A DNA stretch of 64,000 bases. Source: Deltaproteobacteria bacterium. GTDB taxonomy: Bacteria; Desulfobacterota; Binatia; Binatales; Binataceae. Position 1 is the stretch's first letter. Each line of letters starts with the position of its first letter. Position numbers and translations under genes: made by a program. Below are positions 1 through 8,800 of the stretch, one piece after another. The notes under the pieces were generated by a model. That model ran no database searches. It saw only the letters and a program-made list of their open reading frames with translations, and was not told the DNA's origin. Where the stretch lies: contig JAFAHS010000043.1 of NCBI GenBank assembly GCA_019237115.1, positions 1 through 64,000 of the forward strand. Direction: 5' to 3'.

Positions 1-20
1 CATTCGGCTTCACCCTCACA

Positions 21-53
21 GATCCGAGCGGGCGGTTTTCCCGCACTCGGCTC
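21..53 (-). ncRNA. Group II intron domain V catalytic hairpin
   Basis: Read on the minus strand, this 33-nt segment starts GAGCCG and ends CGGATC, with a GGGAAAACC-type tetraloop region between. It has the size and AGC triad of the catalytic domain V hairpin. It lies just 3' of the maturase stop codon, as domain order requires. Confidence 0.85.
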
Positions 54-72
54 CTCCCGAGGTTTGCGCGAG

Positions 73-1476
73 TTAGCAAGCGACCACCGGTCGAGGATGG
101 GTGATAGAGGGAGTAGGCAGGGGAAAGCGTTCGAGCAGCCAGGCATAGCGCTCCCACGAGAGCCGCCGCTGGCTGCGGCGATTGAGCGCCCGATACCAGA
201 GGCGACGCGTTTCTTGATAGAAAGCGTTAATCCGACCCAGATTGCTCGGCAGGCCAAAGTACGCAAAGTGCCCGCGTAATACGCTGCACAGCCACCGGTA
301 CTGCAGCGCCATGGGCGTGTGCATACGCCGCCGCGCCTCCACCCGCAGTTCTTTGAGCTTGCGTGTAAGCCGCTGGTGGTCGGTGCGGCGCTTGACTACG
401 AAACGCCCGTCCCGGCTCCACGCACAGTAGTGCGTGAAACCCAAAAACGTAAACGTCTCGCAGCGATCAGCGCCGCGCTTCCTGCGCAACTCACTTACGA
501 GCTTGCCGAACTCAATGAGGCGTGTCTTCTGCTCGTGGAGCGCAAGCTTAAACTTCGCCAGACGCTCCTTGAGATTGGCCAGCATCCGTTGCGCCTCGGC
601 CTCGTATTGAAAGCCCATCACAAAGTCGTCGCAATAACGCACGATGATTACTCGTCCTTGTGCGTTGCGTTTCCTCCACTGATGAACCCAGAGGTCGAGC
701 GCGTAATGCATAAAGATGTTGGCCAGGATCGGGCTGATTCCCGACCCTTGCGGCGTCCCCTGCTCTGTCTCACTCCATTGTTGCCCCTCCATCACGCCGG
801 CCCGAAGCCATCCACGGATGAGCCGCAGAATCCTTCGGTCGGCAATCCGGTGCGCGACCATCCGTAGCATCCACTCGTGATCAACCGAGCCGAAAAAGTT
901 ACGGACGTCGGCGTCGAGCACCCAGTTCACGTACTGTGTCATGCACGCTGTATGCAGGGCCGCCAAGGCCTGATGCGGGCTGCGGCCTGGCCGGAACCCG
1001 TAGGAAAAGCCCAGGAAGTCAACTTCATAGATGGCACTTAAGACTTCGGCCACCGCACTCTGAACGATCTTATCTTCAAGCGCGGTAACTCCGAGTGGTC
1101 TCTGGCCACCATCAGCCTTGGGAATGTAGACCCGCCTGACGGGCTGCGCCCGATAACGGCCCGAGTGAACCTGCGCGTGCAGTCGGTGCAGATTTTGCGC
1201 AAGGTCTACCTCATAGCTCGCCGCGGTCTCCCCATCGACTCCTGGCGCGGCGTTTCGCTTGAGCCGTCTAAACGCGCGCTCCAGGGCACCGACATCAACG
1301 TGATGCAATAGCGCTGTGAATCGTGTGCTCTTGTCCCTCCTTGCTGCCTCGTTGACCCGCGCCAGATTCGGCGGCAGGGTAACCCGACTCTGCGTCCGGA
1401 CCCCGGCCTTCTCGCGCGGCTCTCCCTCGGGTCGACCCCTTCCCTCCGCACACCTCGTTTCCTTCGGCGGCATCAT
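73..1476 (-). CDS. ltrA: Group II intron reverse transcriptase/maturase
   Basis: Intron-encoded protein of 467 residues that binds the intron RNA, helps it splice and reverse-transcribes it at the target. Visible RT blocks include RRVYIPKADGGQRPLG, the DADVRNFFGSVDH block, GTPQGSGISPILANI, and the catalytic YCDD, a variant of the usual YADD. A maturase/thumb (X) region follows. The C-terminus stops soon after it, with no HNH endonuclease domain, so retrohoming would have to use nicks or replication-fork DNA. Two adjacent ATG codons (1476 and 1473) could start it. Reading frames of this family are usually translated from inside domain IV, which fits its place between the domain I signals and domain V. 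Confidence 0.93.
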   Translation of the reverse strand: MMPPKETRCAEGRGRPEGEPREKAGVRTQSRVTLPPNLARVNEAARRDKSTRFTALLHHVDVGALERAFRRLKRNAAPGVDGETAASYEVDLAQNLHRLHAQVHSGRYRAQPVRRVYIPKADGGQRPLGVTALEDKIVQSAVAEVLSAIYEVDFLGFSYGFRPGRSPHQALAALHTACMTQYVNWVLDADVRNFFGSVDHEWMLRMVAHRIADRRILRLIRGWLRAGVMEGQQWSETEQGTPQGSGISPILANIFMHYALDLWVHQWRKRNAQGRVIIVRYCDDFVMGFQYEAEAQRMLANLKERLAKFKLALHEQKTRLIEFGKLVSELRRKRGADRCETFTFLGFTHYCAWSRDGRFVVKRRTDHQRLTRKLKELRVEARRRMHTPMALQYRWLCSVLRGHFAYFGLPSNLGRINAFYQETRRLWYRALNRRSQRRLSWERYAWLLERFPLPTPSITHPRPVVAC

Positions 1477-1983
1477 CAGTACTATGAGTCGATCCGACTC
1501 CCGACCTCAGCTCGGCGGAGCGCTCCGGTTCTCCCTCGCGCCACACCCCCATCGGTGACCATACCGATGGTCCCGGTCGGGCCTCCTGGGTTCCGACGTT
1601 GACCTTTCGCTCGTGATGCGGTCCTTGACCCCGGCGGAGCGTCACCGTCTCGCTTAGCGACGATGCACACGCGGCCTTCAACCTTTGGCACAGTCTCGGC
1701 CTCCGCGACATTAACTCTTTCGGAGCTAACTACCCGCACCCCACGCGACCCCTGTCTACGCTTCAGACCCCGCGTTACCGCGACGCCCGCAAGACTCGGT
1801 TTCGACCCTGCCCGCTACGGCTCTGGTCGTTCGGGACTTGCACCCGTATGTCTTCGTCAGCTTCATTCCCAACGCACGCCAAACCTGGTTTAGAAATTCA
1901 GCGCGACGACGCGTTCCGCGAAGCCAGAGCAAGAAATACACGCGGCCTACGCGTTGGTTGGATGATCCTATGGCGACTTCGTC

Positions 1984-3267
1984 TTAGAAACTGCGCTGGT
2001 CGGGCGGGGTCTCCTGTCCCAGTTTTTTCGCCGAGGCGAGCACAGCCGAACAGAAGATGCCGTGCGCCATGGTGGAGACCGCTCTGTCGGCGCGCGCTTG
2101 GTAAATGGAGACCCGCGCCTGGTGCGCCGGACGATCATCCGGGGCCGCGGCGACCGCCCAATCGACCAGGTGCGCGGCCAAAGCCAGCTCGCCAGCCGCG
2201 AGTTTTTCCAACGCGCGCGCGACAATCTTATCGACCCCTCCCGCCAGCGCCGCGATCTCGCGGCCCCGCTCCGCGTCAGTTGCGGGCTGCAGGTTTGAGG
2301 GAACGCCATCATACCAGCCGCCCTCCAGTCGCCAGATGTTGCGCACGATGAACTCGGGATCGTCATAGACCGGCTGGAGATACGGCTTCTCGGCCAGATC
2401 GGATCGAGGCTTGACCGCGTGGATTATCTCATCGAGCGTGGCGTCCGCGTTCATCAGCGCGGCGGTCTGGTCGTAGAGGTCCTGAAGAAACGCGGCGGTG
2501 TCGTTGAGCATCCGTCTGACGGTCAGCGCGCCGAAGACCGGATAGCCGTGGCCGGGCACCAGGACTTCCGCGCCCAGCTTGCTCATCGCACGGAGCGCCT
2601 CGGCCCACTCGCGCGCGTAGCGCTGGACCTTCTGTGGATTGCCCGCGTTGGGTACCGCCCAGATGATGAAATCTCCGCTGCACAGCACCTTGCGTTGCGG
2701 GATGTAGACCCAGCAGTGGTCGTCGGTCTCGCCACGCGCGTGATGACACTCGAACTTGTGATCACCCGAAACCACGTTGAGCTGATTGTCGAAATAGGTG
2801 TCGGGGTAAACGTACTCGGTCGGCCATTGCGAGGGGCGGCCGAACTGACGGGTGTTGACCGCGTTGTTGTAACCGAGGGTCCGCTTGTAGCGGTCGAAGC
2901 GGGCCGCCACGGCGCGATGGCCGACCACGCGCGGGCGCGCGAGGTTGTTCGCGCGCGCCTCGGCGAGCAGCGCCGGAGTGCCGCACGCATGGTCGACGTG
3001 TCCATGGGTATAGATCACAGTGTTCACCCGCTCCGGGGAAAACTTGCGCAACAGCTCAAGGGTAGCGGACTGATTGAAGTAGGCCCCGGTATCGACCAGC
3101 ACCAGCCCTTCGCGGGTTTTAATCGCGGTGACGTTCGCAAACCAGCGGTAGAACATCACGCCGTCGGCGACTTCCTCGTTCTCGCCGGTCGGCATCAGCG
3201 GGTGAAGCTGGCGCGTAGAAATTTCGCCACGGAGCAGTTTTTCGGAGGTCTCCCTGACTACGCCCAT
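1984..3267 (-). CDS. Metallo-beta-lactamase-fold hydrolase, alkylsulfatase-like
   Basis: Zinc hydrolase of about 427 residues, related to the SDS-hydrolase/alkyl sulfatase (SdsA1/BDS1) branch of the metallo-beta-lactamase fold. The metal-binding motif THGHVDH lies at about residues 87-93, followed downstream by HHARGETDDHCW, SGDFI and PGHGYPVFG. The C-terminal third resembles an alkylsulfatase dimerisation domain. The frame is open up to 3333, but the ATG at 3267 gives a more natural N-terminus; it is a choice, not a certainty. No signal peptide is obvious from that start. The substrate is unknown: sulfate esters are suggested by family only. The group II intron sits 107 bases downstream. Confidence 0.8.
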   Translation of the reverse strand: MGVVRETSEKLLRGEISTRQLHPLMPTGENEEVADGVMFYRWFANVTAIKTREGLVLVDTGAYFNQSATLELLRKFSPERVNTVIYTHGHVDHACGTPALLAEARANNLARPRVVGHRAVAARFDRYKRTLGYNNAVNTRQFGRPSQWPTEYVYPDTYFDNQLNVVSGDHKFECHHARGETDDHCWVYIPQRKVLCSGDFIIWAVPNAGNPQKVQRYAREWAEALRAMSKLGAEVLVPGHGYPVFGALTVRRMLNDTAAFLQDLYDQTAALMNADATLDEIIHAVKPRSDLAEKPYLQPVYDDPEFIVRNIWRLEGGWYDGVPSNLQPATDAERGREIAALAGGVDKIVARALEKLAAGELALAAHLVDWAVAAAPDDRPAHQARVSIYQARADRAVSTMAHGIFCSAVLASAKKLGQETPPDQRSF

Positions 3268-3403
3268 CGTCTTGTCGACCCGGCGAATTATCCGCCCCGT
3301 ACTCGCCGCCGCGCAACCACCGACGACCTGCAAGCGAGCGGTGCTCGGTCCAACCCAGGTGCCGGGATGACCGGATGTCGATGGAGCGGTCTTTACAACA
3401 GGG

Positions 3404-4117
3404 CTAGCTCAACGGATGCAGCTGGCCGACGTGGCGAATCTTGCGGTGTTCTACCCAGTGATAGCGATCATGCTGGTCGATGAGCGCCGCTTCGATTCCT
3501 GCCCCGCGCGCGCCCAGCATATCGATCGAGTAGATATCGCCTGCGAAGCGTGCCTCCTGGGGAGTCACGCCCAGGCGTTCAAGAGCGATGTGAAAGATTC
3601 GCGGATCGGGCTTGGCCACTCCGACCACGTGCGAGTCCACGATGGTGTCGAAAAACTGCGCGAGCCCAAAGTCCTTGGCATCTCTCTCGACGTTGCCGTC
3701 CGCGTTAGAGACCACCGCCAGTTTGAGCCCCTGCGACTTGAGTCGCTGCAGCGCTTCACGGGTGCCCGGTCTCACCACCCGCCAGAGGGTCCGCTCGCGA
3801 TGAATCTCCTGGAAGCGCGCGGCGTAGTCGAGTACTTCCTCGTCGGGGATTCCCGCCGCGCGCATCCAGCCGCGGAAGAACTGCTGGTAGCCGTCGTTAA
3901 CGTCGCCGGCGCGCGCGCCCATCATGAACCGGTCCAGCGTCGCGCGACCCTGGTACTCCGCATACTCAAGCGTGAGCGCATCGAGCTTGCGCCCCGCACG
4001 GCCGAACTCGCGCGCGAGTAATTCGTAATCGAGAAACGCCAGCGTTCCGCCAAAGTCGAAGAGGAGGGCTTTGACCGCCCGCGAGCTTAAAGTGCGTGAT
4101 TTTCTCTGCGCTGCCAT
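3404..4117 (-). CDS. HAD-family hydrolase
   Basis: Haloacid-dehalogenase-superfamily phosphatase of about 237 residues from the ATG at 4117. Motif I is LLFDFGGTLAF near the N-terminus. Motif II is VVSNADG. The Lys of motif III lies in GVAKPDPRIF, and motif IV is FAGDIYSIDMLGARGAG. The alpha-helical cap between motifs I and II fits subfamily IA. The open frame runs on to 4252, but that extra stretch does not look like HAD sequence. The gene is upstream of the metallo-hydrolase on the same strand with a gap of about 140 bases, so co-transcription is possible. The substrate cannot be told from sequence. The 280 bases between 4117 and ribE hold the divergent promoters, with no other gene seen. 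Confidence 0.82.
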   Translation of the reverse strand: MAAQRKSRTLSSRAVKALLFDFGGTLAFLDYELLAREFGRAGRKLDALTLEYAEYQGRATLDRFMMGARAGDVNDGYQQFFRGWMRAAGIPDEEVLDYAARFQEIHRERTLWRVVRPGTREALQRLKSQGLKLAVVSNADGNVERDAKDFGLAQFFDTIVDSHVVGVAKPDPRIFHIALERLGVTPQEARFAGDIYSIDMLGARGAGIEAALIDQHDRYHWVEHRKIRHVGQLHPLS

Positions 4118-4398
4118 CGATGATGAGCTTAGAGAACCAAGGTTACGAGCGCTATATCGCAAGCCGCGCTCAAAAGGCCACCAGCCCCCCGACCCAAATC
4201 GTCCCAGGGAGCACCGGCCCTTCGACGGCGCCCGACTAGGGTCAGCGCGCAACCCGGTGCGAGCTAGCCCCGGCCCTGTTAGAGTGGCGTTTGGTGGGAT
4301 TCGCCACCCCGGTTGCCTCTCCGTCTGCCGAAAAGATAAGATTTTTCTGGATTTTTACCTACGCCGCCTGGTACCGCGGCTCATAACTGGAAGGCGCA

Positions 4399-5019
4399 AT
4401 GTACACCGGAATAATCGAAGACCTCGGCACCATCGCTAACGTCAAGCGCGTTCCGCAGGGCGCGGTCATGACGGTCAAAACTGCGTTGCCGCTAAGTAAG
4501 ATCCATATCGGCGACTCGATTTGCTTCAACGGGGTCTGCGTTACGGTCGTGGCGAAAGGACGCGGAAAGATTTCCGCCGATCTTTCTGCCGAGACCCTGC
4601 GCCGCTCGACCCTGGGCACGCTCAAAGCGGGAGATCGGATCAACCTCGAGCGATGCCTCACGATGGACAAGCTGCTCAGTGGCCACCTGGTGGCCGGCCA
4701 CGTGGACGGCGTCGCGCGCATCGTTGCGGTCAAACCCGAGGGGAGCTCACGGCTGTTCACCTTCGAGGCGCCGGCCGGCGAGGTACGCTACCTGGTGGAG
4801 AAAGGATCGGTTGCGCTGGACGGAATCAGCCTGACCTGTTTTGCGATCAAAGGCCGGCAATTTTCGGTGGCGCTGATTCCGCATACCCTCAAGGTCACCA
4901 CGCTGGGCACGCGAAAAGCGGGCGACCGGGTAAACTTCGAGAGCGACATGTTGGTCAAGTACGTCGAGAAGATGCTGGCCGAGCGGGGGTTCGCCCCACT
5001 TGCGTCCGCGCAGGCCTAG
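4399..5019 (+). CDS. ribE: Riboflavin synthase, alpha subunit
   Basis: Catalyses dismutation of two 6,7-dimethyl-8-ribityllumazines to riboflavin plus the pyrimidinedione, the last step of riboflavin synthesis. The 206 residues show the two homologous lumazine-binding repeats. The first begins MYTGIIEDLGTI and contains SICFNGVCVTV; the second contains GSVALDGISLTCF and SVALIPHTLKVTTLG. Length and N-terminus are normal for the family. A GGAAGG ribosome-binding site precedes the ATG. The usual partners (ribD, ribBA, ribH) are not next to it, and the leader has no recognisable FMN riboswitch. The Rrf2-type regulator follows 16 bases downstream and is probably co-transcribed. Confidence 0.95.
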   Translation: MYTGIIEDLGTIANVKRVPQGAVMTVKTALPLSKIHIGDSICFNGVCVTVVAKGRGKISADLSAETLRRSTLGTLKAGDRINLERCLTMDKLLSGHLVAGHVDGVARIVAVKPEGSSRLFTFEAPAGEVRYLVEKGSVALDGISLTCFAIKGRQFSVALIPHTLKVTTLGTRKAGDRVNFESDMLVKYVEKMLAERGFAPLASAQA

Positions 5020-5035
5020 GCGGGAGAGCCGCACG

Positions 5036-5503
5036 ATGAGCCTGATGCAGATACCGCGCAAGATCGAGTACGCGTTGCGCGCAATGATCTACCTGGCGGA
5101 CCGCCCGGCGGGAGTCGCGCGCGGAACCGAAATCGCGCGCCACGAGCAGATTCCCAAGTACTACCTGGAAAAGGTGATTCGCGACCTGATGCGGCGTGGA
5201 CTGGTCCAGGCACGGCGCGGCCCCGGTGGCGGCTATCAGCTCGCGCGCGCCGCCGCGCAAATCACCTTCCGCGACATAATCGAGGCGGTCGAAGGTCCCA
5301 TCACACTCAACATCTGTACCGACGGATCCAGTTCGTGCGCGTTGCAGCCGACCTGCCGGATGTACCGGGTCTGGGAGAAAGGGCAGCGCGTGCTGCTGGA
5401 AGTGTTCTCTGACACGTCGCTGTCAGAAATCGCATCGACCAAGATTCCAGGTAGTCCCCTCACCGGTGACACCGCGCGGTCCGAATCGGTCGGCAAACAA
5501 TAA
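5036..5503 (+). CDS. Rrf2-family transcriptional regulator
   Basis: Winged-helix regulator of 155 residues from the ATG at 5036, which has a GGGAGAG ribosome-binding site; the frame is open to 5000 without a better start. The N-terminus (YALRAMIYLA, then the IPKYYLEKVIRDL recognition-helix region and the GPGGGYQLA wing) is typical of Rrf2/IscR proteins. Cysteines at about 94, 101 and 107 (C-x6-C-x5-C) match the iron-sulfur ligand pattern of IscR/NsrR-like members, so it probably senses Fe-S status, redox or NO. No isc/suf genes are nearby, so its targets are unknown. It lies just downstream of ribE. Confidence 0.88.
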   Translation: MSLMQIPRKIEYALRAMIYLADRPAGVARGTEIARHEQIPKYYLEKVIRDLMRRGLVQARRGPGGGYQLARAAAQITFRDIIEAVEGPITLNICTDGSSSCALQPTCRMYRVWEKGQRVLLEVFSDTSLSEIASTKIPGSPLTGDTARSESVGKQ

Positions 5504-5568
5504 CCAGTGTTCTCCGCAGAACTCTCCACCTTGCCGGGTCCAGCCCGCCGCGAGCCGGACGTCCGGCG

Positions 5569-6741
5569 GTGAACGACTCGTCATCGTTTTCTCAGCCCGC
5601 GGGCGAGCTCTCGCGCACTCGCAGCTTTTCCGAGGAAAGCTTCTATCTCGAGGAGTTCTACGGCAAGAGCCTGCTGTTCGCGATGGTTCCGCCGGCCGGT
5701 ACTCGCACCAGCGACTTCAACTCGCTGTTGCACACGCTGCGCCATCTCAAGAAGAACCAGACCCGCTGCATCGTGATCGTGTCTCCGAGCGCGCTGTCCA
5801 AGCTCCTGCGGCGGATGGGCCGGCTCGCGCCGAGCGGACCGGTGCCGGTGTTCAACCCATCGCTCGGCGTGCGCTCGCGCCCGTATCCGCCCGATGGCGC
5901 CGTTACGCAAATCTGGGAAGGGTTGCGCGCGGGCTCGATCGTGGTCGCCTCGACCAACGACGAGGAGGAGGACGACCTGGTGGTGTTCGCGCAAGAGCTG
6001 GCATGCCGGCTGCGCGTCTTCAAACTGATCTTTCTCGATCGCCAGGATGGGCTCGTCGATCGCAAGGGCAATCGGCTGTCCTTCGTCGAAAGCAAACGGA
6101 TTCCGCGCGCGACCCGCGCAATCCGCTCGCGGGTACGGCGCGCGATAATTCGCTCCGCCGCACGCGCCCTCAAGGACGGAGTCGGCTCCGTGAACCTGGT
6201 CGCCCCGCGCGACGTGTACGAAGAGCTGTTCAGCTTTATCGGCGCGGGGACGTTGTTCACTGAAACTCCCTACGGACACGTGCAGCCGATTTCCATCGAT
6301 GACTTCGAGGAAGTCGAAGCGCTGATTATGCGCGGGCAGAATGAAGGCTCCCTGCTGTCCCGCAGCGAGGAGCAGATCGCGAAAATCCTTCCCTCGTGCT
6401 TCGGTTACCGAATCGGCGATGAACACCTGGCCGGGATTTGTGCGCTGCTGACCGATCCCTATCGGCGGGAACGCGCGGGCGAGATCACCGCCCTGTACAC
6501 GCTCACCCGCTTCCAGGGCGAAGGAGTAGCCGTGGAGCTGGTCAAGGAGGTGGTGAGCGAGGCACGGGCGCGCATGCTGCGGTATGTGTTTGCGTGCACC
6601 AGCGAGGAGCGCGCGGCAAGGTTTTTCAGCCGCCTCAAGTTCCGCCGGGTGGGGCCCAAGGAAGTACCGGCATCGAAGTGGCGCGCTTACGACCGGACGC
6701 GGATCGCGCGACTGAGCATCTTTCACTACAAGCTGGACTGA
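5569..6741 (+). CDS. N-acetylglutamate synthase-like protein (amino-acid kinase fold plus GNAT)
   Basis: 390-residue protein with the two-part layout of ArgA-type amino-acid N-acetyltransferases, the first step of arginine synthesis. Residues about 20-235 resemble the amino-acid kinase fold (FYGKSLLFAMV, the CRLRVFKLIFLDRQDGLVD stretch, GRLAPSG). Residues about 240-390 form a GNAT acetyltransferase (HVQPISIDDFEEVEALI, GEITALYTLTRFQGEGVAVEL, RAARFFSRLKFRRVG). The start is GTG at 5569, 66 bases after the Rrf2 gene. The kinase-like part is short and diverged, as expected if it serves regulation rather than catalysis. No other arginine gene is next to it, so the substrate assignment is by domain architecture only. 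Confidence 0.75.
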   Translation: MNDSSSFSQPAGELSRTRSFSEESFYLEEFYGKSLLFAMVPPAGTRTSDFNSLLHTLRHLKKNQTRCIVIVSPSALSKLLRRMGRLAPSGPVPVFNPSLGVRSRPYPPDGAVTQIWEGLRAGSIVVASTNDEEEDDLVVFAQELACRLRVFKLIFLDRQDGLVDRKGNRLSFVESKRIPRATRAIRSRVRRAIIRSAARALKDGVGSVNLVAPRDVYEELFSFIGAGTLFTETPYGHVQPISIDDFEEVEALIMRGQNEGSLLSRSEEQIAKILPSCFGYRIGDEHLAGICALLTDPYRRERAGEITALYTLTRFQGEGVAVELVKEVVSEARARMLRYVFACTSEERAARFFSRLKFRRVGPKEVPASKWRAYDRTRIARLSIFHYKLD

Positions 6742-6880
6742 CAGTGGGAGTGCGAACCAACTTGACCCCCTGGCGGAACTCCGCGCGCGGCCCGTTTCTT
6801 TTCCTGCTGAGGCAGTCGTGCGCGGATGATCGGCTCGGCATAAGGGCGCGCCATCAGTTTAGCCCGTTCCCGGATAGCTC

Positions 6881-8650
6881 ATGTGCGGCATAGCGGGGGT
6901 GATGATGTCCAACGGGCGGCCGGTCCATCCGGAGACCCTCGACCTGCTGCAGGCCGCGCTCGCCCATCGCGGGCCGGATGGCAGCGGGCGGCATGTCGCG
7001 GGTTGCGTGGGTCTGTTGAGCACTCGCCTGGCCATCATCGATCGCAAGACCGGCCGCCAGCCACTATACGAAGACTACGGCGCGGTACTGGTTGCCAATG
7101 GCGAGATCTACAACGATCCCGAACTGCGCAAGCAGCTCGGCGAGGTGCACTTTCGCACCGGATCGGATTGCGAGTCTCCTCTGCACCTCTATCGGCGCAA
7201 GGGTCTCACGTTTGTCGATGAGCTGCGCGGCATGTATGCGATCGCGATCTACGATCCCACTACCGCAAAGCTGGTCCTGACCCGCGACCCATTTGGAATC
7301 AAACCGCTTTACTATGTGGAGAAAGCTCCCTTTTTCGCGTTCGCTTCCGAGCCCCGAGCGCTGCTGGCGGCGGGGCTGGTCGAGCGGCGGATCCGGCCAC
7401 GCGCTCGCGCCGAACTGCTGCAGCTCAAGTTCACCACCGGCGCCGATACCATCTTCTCGCACATCCACCGCGTGCTGCCCGGCGAGACGCTGGTGATTGC
7501 AGACGGAAAAATCGTGGAGCGCCGCCGCCGCGCGGCTTTGCCCGCAGCTGCGCCGCGGGTCACCGACTACCAGGATGCCATGCGACAGCTCGACCAGGTC
7601 TTGCGCGACAGCGTCGCACATCATCTTCGATCGGACGTTCCCTACGGCCTGTTCCTGTCCGGCGGCATCGATTCGTCGACGCTGGTCGGATTGATGGCGC
7701 AGCTTTCACCCAATCCGGTGGTCGCTATCAGCGCGAGTTTTCCCGACAGCAGAGTACCCGACGAAAGTCGCGATGCGAGCCGGGTCGCGCGTGCGGTCGG
7801 CGCCGATCACCACGTCGTGGAAATGAGCGCCGACTACTTCTGGAGTCGCGCGCCGCGAATCGCAGACGCACTCGACGATCCCACCACCGACGCCGCGACC
7901 ATCCCTACCTTCGCACTCGCGCAGGCCGCGCGGAATCATGTCACCGTGGTGCTGAGCGGCGAGGGTGGCGACGAGATGTTTTGCGGGTACAGCCGCTACC
8001 GGCGGGCGCGCTGGCTCGGCGGCGCCCTTACCAGGCACGCACGCACGCGCGGCGAATTCGCCGCGTTCGGGACCATGAATGGCGCGCTCGACGGCTGGCG
8101 CGACGGACTTAACGAAACCGAACGCCGCGAAGCCACCAGCGAGCGGACCTTCATCCAGGAATTACAGGCGGTGGATTGCGCCGAATGGCTGCCCAACGAC
8201 CTGTTGATCAAGCTGGACCGATGCCTGATGGCAAACAGCCTCGAAGGACGCACTCCGTTTCTGGACCCGCTGGTCGCCGATTTCGCGTTGCGGCTGCCCG
8301 ACGAGGCCAAAGCAACGACCCGGATGAGCAAGCGTATCCTGCGCGACTGGCTCGCGCACAACGTTCCCGCCGCGCAGCCATACGCGAAGAAGCTGGGATT
8401 TAATCCACCGGTGGGCGACTGGATCGCAGCGCACAGGTCGGTGGTAAGGGAACTGGTCGCGGCACAGCCCGGGATTGCCGAAGCCTTTGCCAAGGCGGAT
8501 GTTCAGCGCGTGTTTGCCGATCCCGAAAAAAATCATCAGGCCGCGTGGAGCCTGCTGTTTTACGCATTGTGGCACAGCAGTCACGTGCTGGGTGTTCCGT
8601 CTGACGGAAATGTCGAGGATGTGCTGGCCGCGGCCGCGGTGCGTGGATAA
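6881..8650 (+). CDS. asnB: Asparagine synthetase (glutamine-hydrolysing)
   Basis: 589-residue class B asparagine synthetase that makes asparagine from aspartate, ATP and glutamine-derived ammonia. The protein starts MCGIAGVMM, so Cys2 becomes the N-terminal nucleophile of the Ntn glutaminase domain after Met removal. The glutaminase half continues with LAHRGPDGSG and RLAIID. The synthetase half has the pyrophosphate loop LSGGIDSSTLVG at about residue 260 and LSGEGGDEMFCGYSRYR further on. Length is normal. The start is fixed by the catalytic Cys. It may be the general enzyme or one of the AsnB-like amidotransferases found in surface-polysaccharide loci; the glycosyltransferase just downstream makes the latter possible. 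Confidence 0.93.
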   Translation: MCGIAGVMMSNGRPVHPETLDLLQAALAHRGPDGSGRHVAGCVGLLSTRLAIIDRKTGRQPLYEDYGAVLVANGEIYNDPELRKQLGEVHFRTGSDCESPLHLYRRKGLTFVDELRGMYAIAIYDPTTAKLVLTRDPFGIKPLYYVEKAPFFAFASEPRALLAAGLVERRIRPRARAELLQLKFTTGADTIFSHIHRVLPGETLVIADGKIVERRRRAALPAAAPRVTDYQDAMRQLDQVLRDSVAHHLRSDVPYGLFLSGGIDSSTLVGLMAQLSPNPVVAISASFPDSRVPDESRDASRVARAVGADHHVVEMSADYFWSRAPRIADALDDPTTDAATIPTFALAQAARNHVTVVLSGEGGDEMFCGYSRYRRARWLGGALTRHARTRGEFAAFGTMNGALDGWRDGLNETERREATSERTFIQELQAVDCAEWLPNDLLIKLDRCLMANSLEGRTPFLDPLVADFALRLPDEAKATTRMSKRILRDWLAHNVPAAQPYAKKLGFNPPVGDWIAAHRSVVRELVAAQPGIAEAFAKADVQRVFADPEKNHQAAWSLLFYALWHSSHVLGVPSDGNVEDVLAAAAVRG

Positions 8651-8800
8651 CGTGTCGGGGGTTGCACGCGCGGGTCGCCGGTCGCCCTTCCTGACGGTGG
8701 CTTGCGAGGGGCGATCAGTGCGGGTCGGGCACTGGCGTGCCGGCACCGCGCGCCTGGTCCGGTGCGGGGTCCGCCACCCTCTTCCCGCGGGGGCAGGACC

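Larger units (their letters stand above)
1..1877 (-). mobile_element. Group II intron, 3' end cut by the window edge
   Basis: Mobile ribozyme read on the minus strand. The 5' end is placed at 1877, where the intron begins GTGCG as group II introns do. The last exon bases are TTTGGC (1883-1878, the presumed IBS1). The complementary GCCAAA (1689-1684, the presumed EBS1) lies about 188 nt inside the intron, a usual place for EBS1 in domain I. The intron ORF is at 73-1476 and a recognisable domain V at 21-53. Domain VI and the 3' splice site lie beyond base 1. Insertion is 107 bases past the stop of the metallo-hydrolase gene, so no gene is visibly interrupted. The ORF is intact and the domains present look sound, so the element may be active. 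Confidence 0.85.

Noticed and set aside
1739..1877. Alternative intron start GTGCGGG at 1739
   Set aside because: It would leave domain I-like sequence (ACGGGTGCAAGTCCCG, minus strand) outside the intron and lacks the IBS1-EBS1 match found for 1877.
4253..4398. Possible FMN riboswitch before ribE
   Set aside because: None of the conserved FMN-aptamer segments could be found in the leader.
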